Shown piece by piece: positions 1 through 8,210 of a stretch of 10,872 nucleotides of DNA. Made by a program: the position numbers and the translations under genes. The notes beneath the pieces are model-generated. The model did no database searches and was not told the origin of the DNA. It saw only the letters and a list, made by a program, of their open reading frames with translations. Each line of letters starts with the position of its first letter. Positions within the stretch are counted from its first letter, which is position 1. The DNA is from Larix sibirica (lineage: Eukaryota; Streptophyta; Pinopsida; Pinales; Pinaceae): the NCBI GenBank assembly GCA_004151065.3, contig NWUY0300012784.1:101214-112085 (forward strand). The letters are read 5' to 3'.

Positions 1-93
1 TTTTATTTATTGATGCATAATTGAAGATAAGAATTAAGTAAAGGTCAATCTATTAAAGAAGGAAAATGTAAAACCATATAGGGCTTGAGAATA

Positions 94-146
94 AGAGAAA
101 ACTAAATTATTACATAGACTTTATTAACCTCAAATTAGAAAATGAG
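94..146 (+). repeat. Possible second copy of the retroelement gag start
   Basis: Aligned without gaps to 3981-4033, about 38 of 53 bases agree, including a run of 12 at the start and a run of 7 (ATTAACC) in the middle. Read in the matching frame, both give a YY..(F/V)IN..LE pattern. The agreement is above what A+T-rich chance would usually give, but the stretch is short and was aligned by eye. It may be a fragment of a related element or an unrelated A-rich match. Confidence 0.4.
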
Positions 147-174
147 ACAAGTATATCTCTATTGTATGAGGGAT

Positions 175-217
175 AAGTGTAACTCTATGCCCAAAGTGGA
201 GTTGACGTGTTACACTT
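175..217. repeat. Short inverted repeat, 9-bp arms
   Basis: AAGTGTAAC at 175-183 is the exact reverse complement of GTTACACTT at 209-217, with a 25-base loop. An alternative pairing AACTC/GAGTT lies inside it. No transcript or function is suggested by the surroundings. Confidence 0.5.
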
Positions 218-1364
218 TAATTAAATAAAAAATTAAGTAAAAAAAATTATAATATCAGCACTAACCTAAGTTATATATATATATAAAACTAAAGTAATTA
301 ATTGTAATATATGATATGTGTCGAAGGAAGATCCACTTTGTTAAATTTTGTAGTTAAGATGGATTTAGATTGTTATTTTGTTTTTATTCATTTAGTAATT
401 ATGTAAATTTTGTAATGATTTGTTTTGTTTTTATACTTAGTAAGTTTTGAAGGATCACATTCATCTCAAACACATACATATATAATTATGGTCATTTACT
501 TTTTGTAGTTTAATTTAAGAGGTATCTACTCATTGTACTTTTTTATAATTCCATAAATGGATTTAGCATACTTTATCTTAAATTTTGTACATGTCCAGAA
601 AAAATTCTCTTGATGCTTGATAGAACCGAGTCTAGTTTAATTTAATATATACAAGTGTATTTCCATCTTTAACTCCTACCATATCTCTCAATATGCAAAC
701 TTCTCCTAAGTTTTGCACTTCAAATTTTAATTTTTAAAATATTTTTAATCAAAATTAACTCGATATACCTAATTATAAAAAAAACTCCAAATTTTCATTT
801 CAAAATTAATACAAGTCAATAATGAAACTAACTGATTTAATGTTTATATACTCTACAAAGCATATTTAATGTTACCATAACATTGAGAGTAATTAAAAAA
901 AACATTTAAATCAACATTTTACATATTTATAAATAATAAGCTTGAATTGAAAATAATATATGAAAATAATAAAATCTAGGCTTTCAATTTGTTTATCCCA
1001 CTCAACCGGAAACGAATTACATGAACCGTATGGCTGTGACAGTTAAACAACGTAATTGATGTGGCTCAATTACAATTCATCTCTACGACATCGCATACAC
1101 TTTTAGTGATATAAAACTCCAGCGAATGCGGTAGGTGAATCATTTTCCATATTTAAGAAGATCACATAAAGAAAAATGGATGAGAGGACAGCAAATCCAA
1201 TTGAGGTGCCCATCAGAAAACAATATAATGGATTTAGGTACACATAATAATATTCTCAATAGAACATACTTGAAATTGATTTATCTGCCATGGCCCTCAG
1301 TCTCCTCCAACTTTAACTGCCAGGTTTGTGGACATCATTTCCAGGGGATCCATCATTTCTGCAT

Positions 1365-1482
1365 TTAATTATCCAACAACAGAAACTTGAGCAGACTCTC
1401 GTTCAACTCGGTGCGTTTCTCCAACAGAGGAACATGCCCACACTCTTTTATCACCACAACCTTACACTTGTCTCCAATATGC
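1365..1482 (-). CDS. Hydrolase exon 4 (C-terminus, residues 259-297)
   Basis: The exon starts after the acceptor ATTTGCAG (intron side 1490-1483), completes the split Arg259 codon, and reads HIGDKCKVVVIKECGHVPLLE onward to LLKFLLLDN and TAA at 1367-1365. The GHVPLLEK segment holds catalytic His275 and is the C-terminal signature of these hydrolases. The frame agrees with exon 3 only if the splice is phase 2, which the sequence provides. Confidence 0.9.
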
Positions 1483-3211
1483 CTGCAAATATAAAACAGA
1501 AAGCTGAACTGAATCTGATCGGAGAGAATAACAGTTTAACTTTATTTGCATCAATTAAATTTTACAACTGGTTACCTTTGGAGAAGATAGGCCTGTTCTA
1601 GCCCGAAAGTTCGATCCTTCTCACCCCAAATTATTAGAACGTCCTGCTTGATTTCATTGAAACCCAAGAAACTAAAATTTCAATCAGTGATTCCAGAATA
1701 TTGAGAAATTAATGAACATTATCCAATCTAATATATGACCAAGAAAGCAACCTGGTTCACTGTGGGCAGTGGCTGCAAATTCTTTGAGCCAATGACAATC
1801 GCATCCAGAAGTTGTGCCCTTTGCTCCCTGTTTCCTCTAGTAGTCTTTAAAAACCAACATAGATCTATCTTAAATTCCGATTTATCAAGCATCTAATTTA
1901 CAAAGATCAAATTTATTGAGGTGTAAATTTTTGTTGACCTAATTGATAAATCTAAGTTTAAAATGAATTAGCTGCAAATTATGTGAGCCAATAACAATCT
2001 CATTCAGGAGTTGTGCCATCAGCTCCCTGTTTCTTCCAATATTCTTCCATGCCATGAATTCAACATATTGTGTTTTTAGATTAAAACGATATAAACACTT
2101 TGAAGTAGTTATACAATATTTTTTTGCATGGATGATACTGAGGTATGGGGAGATGTTGTAAAGTTAGTTAAGAAGATTATGTTAAAATGAAAATCAACAG
2201 AAATCTATCTTAAACTTGGATCTATTAAGCATTTAATTTTCTGAGATGCAATTTTTTTTTATATGGTTAATAGATCTAATCTGATTATAAAATTAATTTA
2301 ACATTTATAAAATTTAAGTTTTTTTTATAGATATTTGATTAGGTAGGTTGTATACCTTTTAAGTTAGAAATTGCATTTAAATGCATAGATAGATTCATAG
2401 CATCTAAATACCAACTTAGGCGATATTTCGATTACTGATTCTCTTCATCCAATGGGCATGGAGCAAAGTCAAAGGTTGACTTTACTCCATAGCCATTGGA
2501 TAGAGAGAATCAGCAATCGAGATAATCTCAGGCTAACTGAGGATCACAATTCTAACCGTTCTTTTCAAAAGTACAAAATACTACTAAATAAGATACCTCC
2601 ATGAAGTCATTGTATATAAAATCAGGAAGCCAGGGCATCTTGTAGAAAGTAACGTTCATTGATTTTCTCAAATCTCCGGCATTGTTGGGTAAGAGGACGT
2701 CCTTAATGTCGTCCGCGCCCAGTTCTTTGAGAAGCGGATCATTGGTAGACGGCGTCATGCAAATTGCGGAGCTCACGATAACCAAGCGACCGACAACGTT
2801 AGGGTATTTGTTTGCCATCCAGAAGGCAACGAAACCACCGTAGCTATGCCCGACCACGATCACGCTATCTACTCCCAGACAGTGGAGCATACTCTTGAGG
2901 CACTCAGCTTGAAAAATCTCGCTACGCTCAGTGCTTGTCGTGGTCGAATCCCCAAAGAATATGAGGTCGGGTATCAGGAGATCGAAGTGCTTTCCGAGAG
3001 CCACGATTTGGTTATCCCATGCCATCACGCCGTCGGTCCCAAAACTGTGAATCAGAAGCAAAGCCGGCCGATTATTCTGTAAAACCCAGCAGTGCAGTGA
3101 AGTGCCATTGCTCAACTGTATCTGCTTAGACTTTAAACCCAGCGAGATCCATTGAGCTCGCTTCCGTTTGTTCAAGAATTCTACAATACTGAATCCGAAG
3201 AGTCCTCTCAT
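1365..3211 (-). CDS. Alpha/beta-hydrolase fold protein, four exons (plant ABHD6/MhpC-like family)
   Basis: The coding sequence joins 3211-2597, 1844-1752, 1643-1576 and 1482-1365 on the minus strand and gives 297 residues, close to the usual 300-330 of this plant family. All four splices keep phase (0, 0, 2) and use GT-AG. Visible motifs in order: oxyanion-region HSFG (residues 55-58), nucleophile elbow GHSYGG with Ser123, WGEKD with the probable catalytic Asp246, and ECGHVP with catalytic His275. The residues between the nucleophile and the acid (about 150-225) form the usual lid/cap region. There is no clear signal peptide; residues 1-20 are hydrophobic then basic (LNKRKRAQW). The fold suggests hydrolysis of an ester or related small substrate, but the substrate cannot be named from sequence. 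Exon 1 has about three dozen CG dinucleotides, unlike the CG-starved retroelement, which fits a gene under selection. The ATG at 3211 has G at -3 and is preceded by TATA-like sequence. Confidence 0.9.
1576..1643 (-). CDS. Hydrolase exon 3 (residues 237-258 and part of 259)
   Basis: The 68-base exon follows the acceptor CAAGCAG and ends AG|GTAACC, phase 2. It reads DVLIIWGEKDRTFG and then LEQAYLLQ. The WG..D motif marks the strand and turn that carry the catalytic acid (Asp246) in this fold. Intron 2 is 108 bp and intron 3 is 93 bp. The exon is too short to be called from open-frame length alone. Confidence 0.88.
1752..1844 (-). CDS. Hydrolase exon 2 (residues 206-236)
   Basis: The exon has 31 codons and contains NREQRAQLLDAIVIGS, the cap-to-core helix typical of plant members. 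The acceptor is TTTTTAAAG before 1844 and the donor is CAG|GTTGCT with the exon ending at 1752; both junctions are phase 0. This acceptor leaves four residues between exon 1's final Glu and NRE, the spacing I recall for plant relatives. An alternative in-frame acceptor (TTTAAG before 1868) would add eight residues, IDLCWFLK, and seems less likely. Confidence 0.85.
1771..1970. repeat. Tandem duplication unit A (contains working exon 2)
   Basis: Unit A begins GCTGCAAATT at 1771, runs through exon 2, and continues with intron sequence (1853-1970) similar to 2190-2301. It abuts unit B directly at 1970/1971. Compared with B it lacks an approximately 137-base block between the exon and the shared intron flank, so either A lost it or B gained it. 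Confidence 0.75.
1971..2043 (-). pseudogene. Truncated duplicate of hydrolase exon 2 inside intron 1
   Basis: Read on the minus strand from an AAG acceptor-like site at 2046-2044, it gives NIGRNRELMAQLLNEIVIGS and then HNLQ. Fifteen of 24 residues match exon 2, with the same length and no stop. It breaks off after LQ, losing the last seven codons and the donor, and then runs to a stop in the flank. It is therefore unlikely to be spliced in productively, unless the AG|GTCAAC further on were used, which follows an in-frame TAG. Confidence 0.8.
1971..2301. repeat. Tandem duplication unit B (contains relic exon 2)
   Basis: Unit B begins GCTGCAAATT at 1971, carries a diverged exon 2 copy to 2043, then a unique block (about 2052-2188), then the shared flank beginning AAATCAACAG near 2190. 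The flank aligns with 1851-1970 (for example ATCTATCTTAAA in both). The right boundary near 2301 is approximate because the sequence is A+T-rich. Confidence 0.7.
2372..2385. repeat. Perfect 14-bp palindrome in intron 1
   Basis: TGCATTTAAATGCA is its own reverse complement. It lies about 40 bases left of the larger foldback. No function can be assigned. Confidence 0.5.
2424..2524. repeat. Foldback hairpin in hydrolase intron 1
   Basis: Arms 2424-2472 and 2476-2524 are near-perfect inverted repeats around a three-base loop (AGG, 2473-2475). Within the inner 44 pairs I count about six mismatches, several of which would be G-U pairs in RNA. The longest uninterrupted parts include AAAGTCAA/TTGACTTT and ATCCAATGG/CCATTGGAT. 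A degenerate direct repeat flanks it (CCAACTTAGG 2411-2420, CTAACTGAGG 2533-2542, 8 of 10). It could be a small MITE-like foldback or a hairpin RNA precursor made from the intron. Confidence 0.8.
2597..3211 (-). CDS. Hydrolase exon 1 (residues 1-205)
   Basis: The exon starts at the ATG 3211-3209 and ends at 2597 with ATGGAG followed by a strong donor GTATCT (2596-2591). That is exactly 205 codons, phase 0. It carries the core strands, the oxyanion region and the GHSYGG nucleophile elbow. The open frame reads on 14 codons into the intron, but those codons have no family resemblance and the donor sits just where the relatives continue into the NR-E-RA-LL segment found in exon 2. Confidence 0.92.
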
Positions 3212-3340
3212 TTCAATTCCGGATCAATGGCATTTGCTTGATAATGTGAGCCTGCAGGGTTCAATATAAAGAAGCTGAGCCACGTCTGAGATTAAACCTG
3301 TAAAACATATAAGTAATATAGGGCCGTTGGGCCATTATAT
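3212..3340 (-). promoter_or_regulatory. Candidate promoter of the hydrolase gene
   Basis: Read on the minus strand, TTTATATT lies at 3270-3263, about 52-59 bases before the ATG, and a second TATA-like TATATTAC lies at 3320-3313. Between them is GACGTGGC (3286-3279), an ACGT-core box of the G/C-box or ABRE type. Just upstream, TGGGCC/GGCCC motifs at 3321-3334 resemble plant site II elements. These are short motifs recognised by eye; start site and regulation are not shown by the sequence. Confidence 0.4.
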
Positions 3341-3979
3341 CAATCATAAATATTACGAGCATGCTGTGTTATTATAAGATCGCTCCACATGGGTCTATCT
3401 ACTCCAGTTGAATAAAGCCAGCAATATGGAAACAATAAATACAATTCCAAATTCCCATGCTGATGCCATTTATTGCAGTGGCCAATACCATACATAATTA
3501 GAGTAGCTGGGAGATATCTTGCGTTTCAAGACTGGAATTTGCAGATTAAATGGAAATGACTAAATTAACAAGAGCAATCACCATGCTTTTGTGATGATTT
3601 GTAGGAATGCGTTAGAAGCAAGTTTGAAGAGTAAAAGCGGGCCATGCCATTGAGTGGTCGCCATTTATGCGGAACAGATAAGATAAAGCATATCAGAGAC
3701 GGTTTGCTTTTAAAATGTATTCATACATTTTTTTTATAAAAATGATGACAAACGAACTTGGTAGATCTCACAATTAAAAAGTTTAAGTCATATGAATTTA
3801 TAAAATTTTATAGGTAACAGCTTTATAGTTTTAGATAGAAAAGTATTTATTTCATAAAAACAATTTCAAAATCTATATTCTAAATATATCAAACATCTTA
3901 ATTATAATGACACTTTACAGAATATCGATAATGTCAAAAATATTATTACCTTAAGTTTAAAGAGAAATTGTGGTGCGAG
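3341..3979. other. Upstream flank of the hydrolase, no gene recognised
   Basis: No coding sequence or family motif is visible on either strand. To about 3710 the composition is moderate and may hold upstream regulatory sequence of the hydrolase. From about 3720 it becomes very A+T-rich with T and A runs. I looked for a 5' LTR or a primer-binding site here and could not support one. Confidence 0.55.
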
Positions 3980-3980
3980 N
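3980..3980. other. Single undetermined base (N)
   Basis: The only N in the window lies at the point where retroelement homology begins. It may be an ambiguous call or mark a joined assembly gap, so the 3979/3981 junction should be treated with care. Confidence 0.95.
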
Positions 3981-3982
3981 AG

Positions 3983-4900
3983 AGAAAACTAAGATACTAT
4001 AAGGAGGTCATTAACCCTAATTTGGAAGATCAGAAATATCTCTAGATAGTAACTAGTTCAAAGAAGAAAATTAATATAGCCAATATTAGAACGAACTCCC
4101 ATGAGCTTAGAGACATCATTAACTGCATGGATATGCAGGTGTCAACAAGCCATATTCAAGATTGATGGGACAAGAAGTTTGAGGACTTCATAATACAAGA
4201 AGCCAAAATACAAGGGTGGGTTACAACAAGACTTAAATAGTACATCCTCTACAGACTATCGTCATTGGATCAATGTGATATTTTGTGGGATAAATTCCCT
4301 ATAGCACTAGTTGAGTGGCTACAACAACTTGTTGAAGCTCCCTAATATCGTAATCAACATAGAAAGCTTGTTCAATGGAATCGAAGGGACATGATAGAAT
4401 TGAACCATCAAGATTTGCCTCTAACTAGAGCTATCAATTTTTGGCTAGAAAACACTTTCATGGGTTATACTGTAGAATTCCCAGCATAAAACAATCATTC
4501 TATATCTGAAGTTGATAAAATCTCAAAAGGGAAGCAAGAGGAAGATTACTGAAAGAAGTTCCACCGTGTATTAAGAATTGGATTGTTGAATTTGGATTTT
4601 TTCCATTGAACTGGATTGGGATGGATGAGTAAAACCATCGCACCACAGGTTAATGGTTGAGGTCATGTTTCTACACTATGGAAGGTAAGAACTATGTGCA
4701 ATAGAGGGGGTATATTAACGATTCCAGGGATGAGCGAGTAGCTAGAAGATTGGAAATATGTGAACAATGGTGCAAAACACATATGAGAAAGTCAAAGAAG
4801 AGAAGTGTGCAACTAGAAGGAGAATTTCAGGATGGAGAAAAGAATGAGGAAAGGGAAAGCAATCTATTCCATATGAAAAGAGAGAGGAACTAGGTTGTTC
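3983..4900 (+). pseudogene. Retroelement gag N-terminal region (broken)
   Basis: A frame opening RKLRYYKEVINPNLED continues to about 4545 with only a few stops, then shifts and continues to about 4800. Recognisable segments include SHELRDIINCMDMQ, SSLDQCDILWDKFPIALVEW and RRLEICEQWCKTHMRK. It is long, hydrophilic and Trp-rich, and precedes the capsid core. No enzymatic motif is seen. I call it gag N-terminal by position and frame continuity; its exact role is unknown to me. Confidence 0.6.
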
Positions 4901-5385
4901 ATGGTTGAGAGGAAGAGGAATAGAGGTATGGGAAAACCAAGTAAGAGGAAGTTGGGGAGAAGGAACGAGTAAGAAGTGGGACTACAAGATTCAATTGCCA
5001 ATTAGTGGATTGTCGGATCAGTCACCCAAGTTATCCCTAGACAAAGTTATGGAACAATCAAAGTTATCAAGACCCATGGAAAATGACAACACCCCGAAAA
5101 AGTGAAGCCCCCATTATCATGGAAGGATATACCGAAAGTAGTGACAATAACACACCTTCGACCACCCCCCAGGTTCCCTCACATAATTTGTAACACACTC
5201 TCAACACCCTATTTTATAGTTTCCCTAGTATAGTCAAATGATCAATAGTTCAAATAGTTTGCAAAATAGTTCGCTAGCAAGTGGAAGCAGTAACAATTCT
5301 CAATAGGATAATAGTAATATCATAACTCAATTGGGACCTCAAGTATTTGTGTTAGTGGGATCTGCCACTAACAATGGTTAGAATG
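4901..5385 (+). other. Gag linker region, low complexity
   Basis: This stretch reads as charged (Gly, Arg, Glu, Lys) and then Pro/Ser/Asn-rich sequence in changing frames, as expected for a disordered linker between the gag N-terminal part and the capsid core. GPQVFVLVG near 5333-5360 is the clearest coding-like trace. No independent gene is supported; the open frame at 4905-5105 is part of this decayed linker. Confidence 0.45.
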
Positions 5386-5950
5386 CAAGAAGGGCTTCCT
5401 ATGAAATGACAAGAATTTTCGGGAAGGGGAGAAGAAGATGATGCGGAACAACATTGGTTCATTCGTGAAGATATCTGGAACTATAGATGAACCTTGACTA
5501 CCTCAAAATGATTGAATTTCAGACCACGTTACATGGAGAATCCTTACAATGGCATATGAAGCTGACTGACTAACAGGATCACAAACACACTAGCCCTTAC
5601 TCTGGAAGATATAAAAAAAAATGTTCTTATATGAATTTCCACAGCCTAAGTCAGAGCAGCAAGGAATCACAAAACTAAGGGATATTCAGTAAATGCAAGG
5701 AGAATCTAATAGGGATTATCCACATCGATTTAGGTATGTGTTGGCTAAACTCTCATTCCCTGTATATGACGCTCACCACAAGGAATGGTTTATCCAAGGG
5801 TTATCACCCCTAAACAAAATTCCTTTGTCAAAGTAGGTCGTCAACTCACCTCAAAGTTCCTTGCAGCGGGATATGAAGATTGAAGCAATGGATAATTATA
5901 TGAATGCTACCACAAGTGGAGATTTTTCATCTTTCGAGGATTTATCGTAA
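5386..5950 (+). pseudogene. Retroelement gag capsid core (broken)
   Basis: Segments in order across at least two frameshifts are GEEDDAEQHWFIREDIW (to about 5480), IEFQTTLHGESLQWHMK, and from about 5627 FPQPKSEQQGITKLRDIQ followed by GESN..YPHRFRYVLAKL and HHKEWFIQGLSPL. This is the retrotransposon gag (capsid) pattern: a Trp-containing helix, L.G.A..W, then R.F..V and a FI.GL motif. In-frame stops follow RDIQ and LSK. Confidence 0.8.
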
Positions 5951-6028
5951 GTACAAATCTAGCTTGTTGTTCTGAATGAAAGATTACAGGAGCTGACTAT
6001 ATCAAAACCAAGTCAACCACAAGTATGG

Positions 6029-6560
6029 TGCATGAGATGTATGATAGAAGGTCATCATGTATTGGAATGTACTAGAATGAGGGGAGGACGAAGTGCCATT
6101 GTTGCACAAGTCACTGCATCAAACCCTTTTAATTTAGCAGGTCACCCAATGTATTCAGATTCACAAAGCTCTTCCTAAATGATTATTGTGAAAGATATAT
6201 AAAGAATTTGTCTATTCACCATGACTCTTCCCAATTCTAAAAAAGTATTCCTTAGTTCCAATTACTGTATAATGTGAATTATGTGGATCCACAATATATA
6301 GTACCGAAAAATGTAGAGCTTCATATGTGTTGACAAAAATATTAAACCACACGATATACTGAATAACAGACCAACATCTAGAAAGTGGAGGTGGCAAAGG
6401 ATGTGGAAAAGTTTTTGGTGCCAGATGAGGAGGAGGTCATGTAATACCAATCCGATGTTACAATTGTAATGAGATTGGACACCTCACTAGATATTGTATG
6501 TTACCCAAAAGACCATGGTGTACCTATTTCCATACCAACACCCACATTGTTGAAGAATGC
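6029..6560 (+). pseudogene. Gag nucleocapsid: four CCHC-type zinc knuckles, two damaged
   Basis: Four 14-residue knuckles with C-x2-C-x4-H-x4-C spacing are visible: CMRCMIEGHHVLEC (6029-6070, intact), CELCGSTIYSTEKC (6273-6314, His position is Tyr), CYNCNEIGHLTRYC (6456-6497, intact) and CTYFHTNTHIVEEC (6519-6560, second Cys is Phe). They bind nucleic acid in gag. The first is in a different frame from the other three. A further degenerate knuckle may lie at about 6205-6270. The frame ends in a stop after LANLIDFES (near 6629). Confidence 0.85.
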
Positions 6561-6629
6561 CCAAAGCTTATTTCCAAATGGGAAGATCATGCAAGACAAT
6601 TGGCTAATCTTATCGATTTTGAATCGTGA

Positions 6630-7021
6630 GAAGATCACAGTCTAGCAGGCTTTGTTGTTAATTGTAGAGGAGTAAGAAAAAGGGAATATCAACATAGGAC
6701 AAATTCACCGATAATAATACAACCAGACCCAGGTCCCACACATGAAAAAATATGACCCCATTCACTAGAAATAAGTTTACTGTGATGTTGTAAATTTGTG
6801 GAAGGGATGCAAGCCCTACAAAGGTAAGAGATTTTGTCTCTTTATGGTTTATCCTACTAAAATATATTTTGGAGGATGAAAGAGAAACCTTTAATTTGTG
6901 CAAAACCCTTCATGAAATGAAATGTGTTACATAAATATGTGAATAAATTTGTGCTTTGCTACTAAAAAGAACATCTCAATTTCTATAGAAGTGAAGAAGA
7001 AAGAGGGCTAGATGAAAATTT
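6630..7021 (+). pseudogene. Gag-protease linker (broken)
   Basis: The frame continues past the stop as EDHSLAGFVVNCRG to about 6750, then shifts. Segments such as KVRDFVSLWFILLKYILEDE look helical and coding-derived. No domain is recognised. It joins the nucleocapsid to the protease. Confidence 0.45.
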
Positions 7022-7420
7022 TGGATAGATGCTCAAGTCCATGGATATGATATCAAGAAATTGATGTTATATCTGGGGTTTGCTGTGAATATACTCCCAA
7101 CTAAATCATGGGAAGCAATAGGTTGTCCCTCCCTTGTTTAATCCCCTGTTCAGTTGAGGATGGCGAACCAATACTGCATTTCCCATATTGGATGGCTAGA
7201 GAATGTTTAAGTTGATTTAGTAGGTGTAAAAACCTTCATTGATTTCAAATTAATTGATATCATGGGTAAGATTGATCCCTATTCAGCATTGTTGGGAATA
7301 GACTGGGCCTACAAGAACTATGGAGTGATCGATTTGAAGAATAGAACAATGAACTTCGAAGTTGATGGTACGAAGATTACACAACCTATAGATCGACTCC
7401 TAGGAACATAATACATTGAA
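7022..7420 (+). pseudogene. Retroelement aspartic protease (catalytic Asp lost)
   Basis: The frame begins WIDAQVHGYDIKK and reads LMLYLGFAVNILPTKSWEA, where the active-site D-x-G is expected; the Asp codon is instead TAT, Tyr, at 7070-7072. Later segments SPVQLRMANQY and YSALLGIDWAY with VIDLKNRTM match the flap and C-terminal strands of plant Ty3/gypsy proteases. The loss of the Asp plus stops after CPSLV and WLENV make it inactive. Confidence 0.8.
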
Positions 7421-8210
7421 CCAATAAATGATAATATGGAGAGTGATGTTCTAGATAACATATAATAGTTGACCACAAGAAAAAGGGAGGACTATGTGAA
7501 ACCTACGGCCAAATAATCTATGAGTTGGAGAAGTATTCGATCCTTTGATAGTGATTGTGAGGAGGCATGGGATAATTGAAAAAATGGACAACATGAGATG
7601 TCTTCTTGACATTGCGCAATGATAAAATTAGTTTGATGGGCTATAAAAGAGGTGCGGGATCCTCCAATGCATGATGGCATCAATGGTTTAGATGGATTCC
7701 CACATAAAATGGACTCCTATGTTGCGAAAAAATATCAGATGGATGTCCTAGATACTGCACTCATAGGAACTCTTGCATGATGGTAGGTGACACACAAAGA
7801 CAATATCCCTAATTAGAGTACCAACCAATTGGCCTTAATAATTAGATTCAATCCTTCCAAGCATGCTAATGGAGTTGCATAAATTTATACAGTCTAGTCA
7901 AATCCCTTTGCTCACATTAATCAGTGTGAACACCAATGGCAGTTAGATGGATTGCAGCCAAAACTTTGGGTGCAATAGTTCTTCCATGAGTTAGGATTTA
8001 TTCCTAAAACTTGGTACCTGCATGAAGAAACATGACAACAAACTAGGTGCTGGAAGAAGATACACACAAAATTCTGCCAAGACTTTTCATTTTATGCAAA
8101 TAGAGATTTAATAACATAAGCATTAACAACAATTTGAGGAGTGTTATTCATTAACCAGTTGTGAAATGTAGGAAGCTCATATATATTTCATGCTCACAAA
8201 GAAATTCTAG
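7421..8210 (+). pseudogene. Second capsid-like region between protease and reverse transcriptase
   Basis: This continues the protease frame without net frameshift but with about fifteen stops. It has two gag-like stretches: EVRDPPMHDGINGLDGF followed by VLDTALIGTLA and VTHKDNIPN (about 7650-7830), and NPFAHINQCEHQWQ followed by FFHELGFIPKTWYLHEE (about 7900-8030). Both show the small hydrophobic and Trp pattern of retrotransposon capsid domains. Position after the protease is not the standard layout. The assignment rests on pattern memory and needs a profile search. Confidence 0.5.

Larger units (their letters stand above)
1..1364. other. A+T-rich intergenic region, no gene recognised
   Basis: No coding region is supported here on either strand. 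The first kilobase is very A+T-rich with many homopolymer runs and a short TA run near 275-286. From about 1000 the composition is less extreme; since it lies just past the stop of the minus-strand hydrolase gene, part of 1140-1364 may be that gene's 3' untranslated region. I see no clear AATAAA on the minus strand there. Small forward open frames at 1135-1601 have no recognisable motif, and the second overlaps exon 4 of the hydrolase on the other strand. The stretch 94-146 resembles the start of the retroelement remnant (separate entry). Confidence 0.6.

Noticed and set aside
1135-1601. Two overlapping forward open frames of 77 and 91 codons
   Set aside because: They show no motif and lie opposite the 3' end and last two exons of the minus-strand hydrolase, whose reading is far better supported.
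1845-1868. Upstream acceptor adding eight residues to exon 2
   Set aside because: It is in frame but gives a cap segment too long compared with the spacing of relatives; not fully excluded without RNA data.
2424-2524. Calling the intron hairpin a named microRNA gene
   Set aside because: The structure is clear, but I cannot match an arm to a known mature microRNA from sequence alone.
2552-2596. Extension of hydrolase exon 1 to the next stop
   Set aside because: The 14 extra codons have no family resemblance, and an AG|GTATCT donor in phase with exon 2 precedes them.
2846-3082. Forward open frame of 78 codons
   Set aside because: It lies wholly within exon 1 of the hydrolase on the other strand and is its shadow.
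3691-3698. TATCAGAG, similar to part of an initiator-Met tRNA primer-binding site
   Set aside because: Only eight bases fit, no LTR end precedes it, and it is about 290 bases before the first coding resemblance.
6212-6903. Minus-strand open frames of 61-81 codons in the gag region
   Set aside because: They have no motifs and oppose the zinc knuckles and linker of the plus-strand element.
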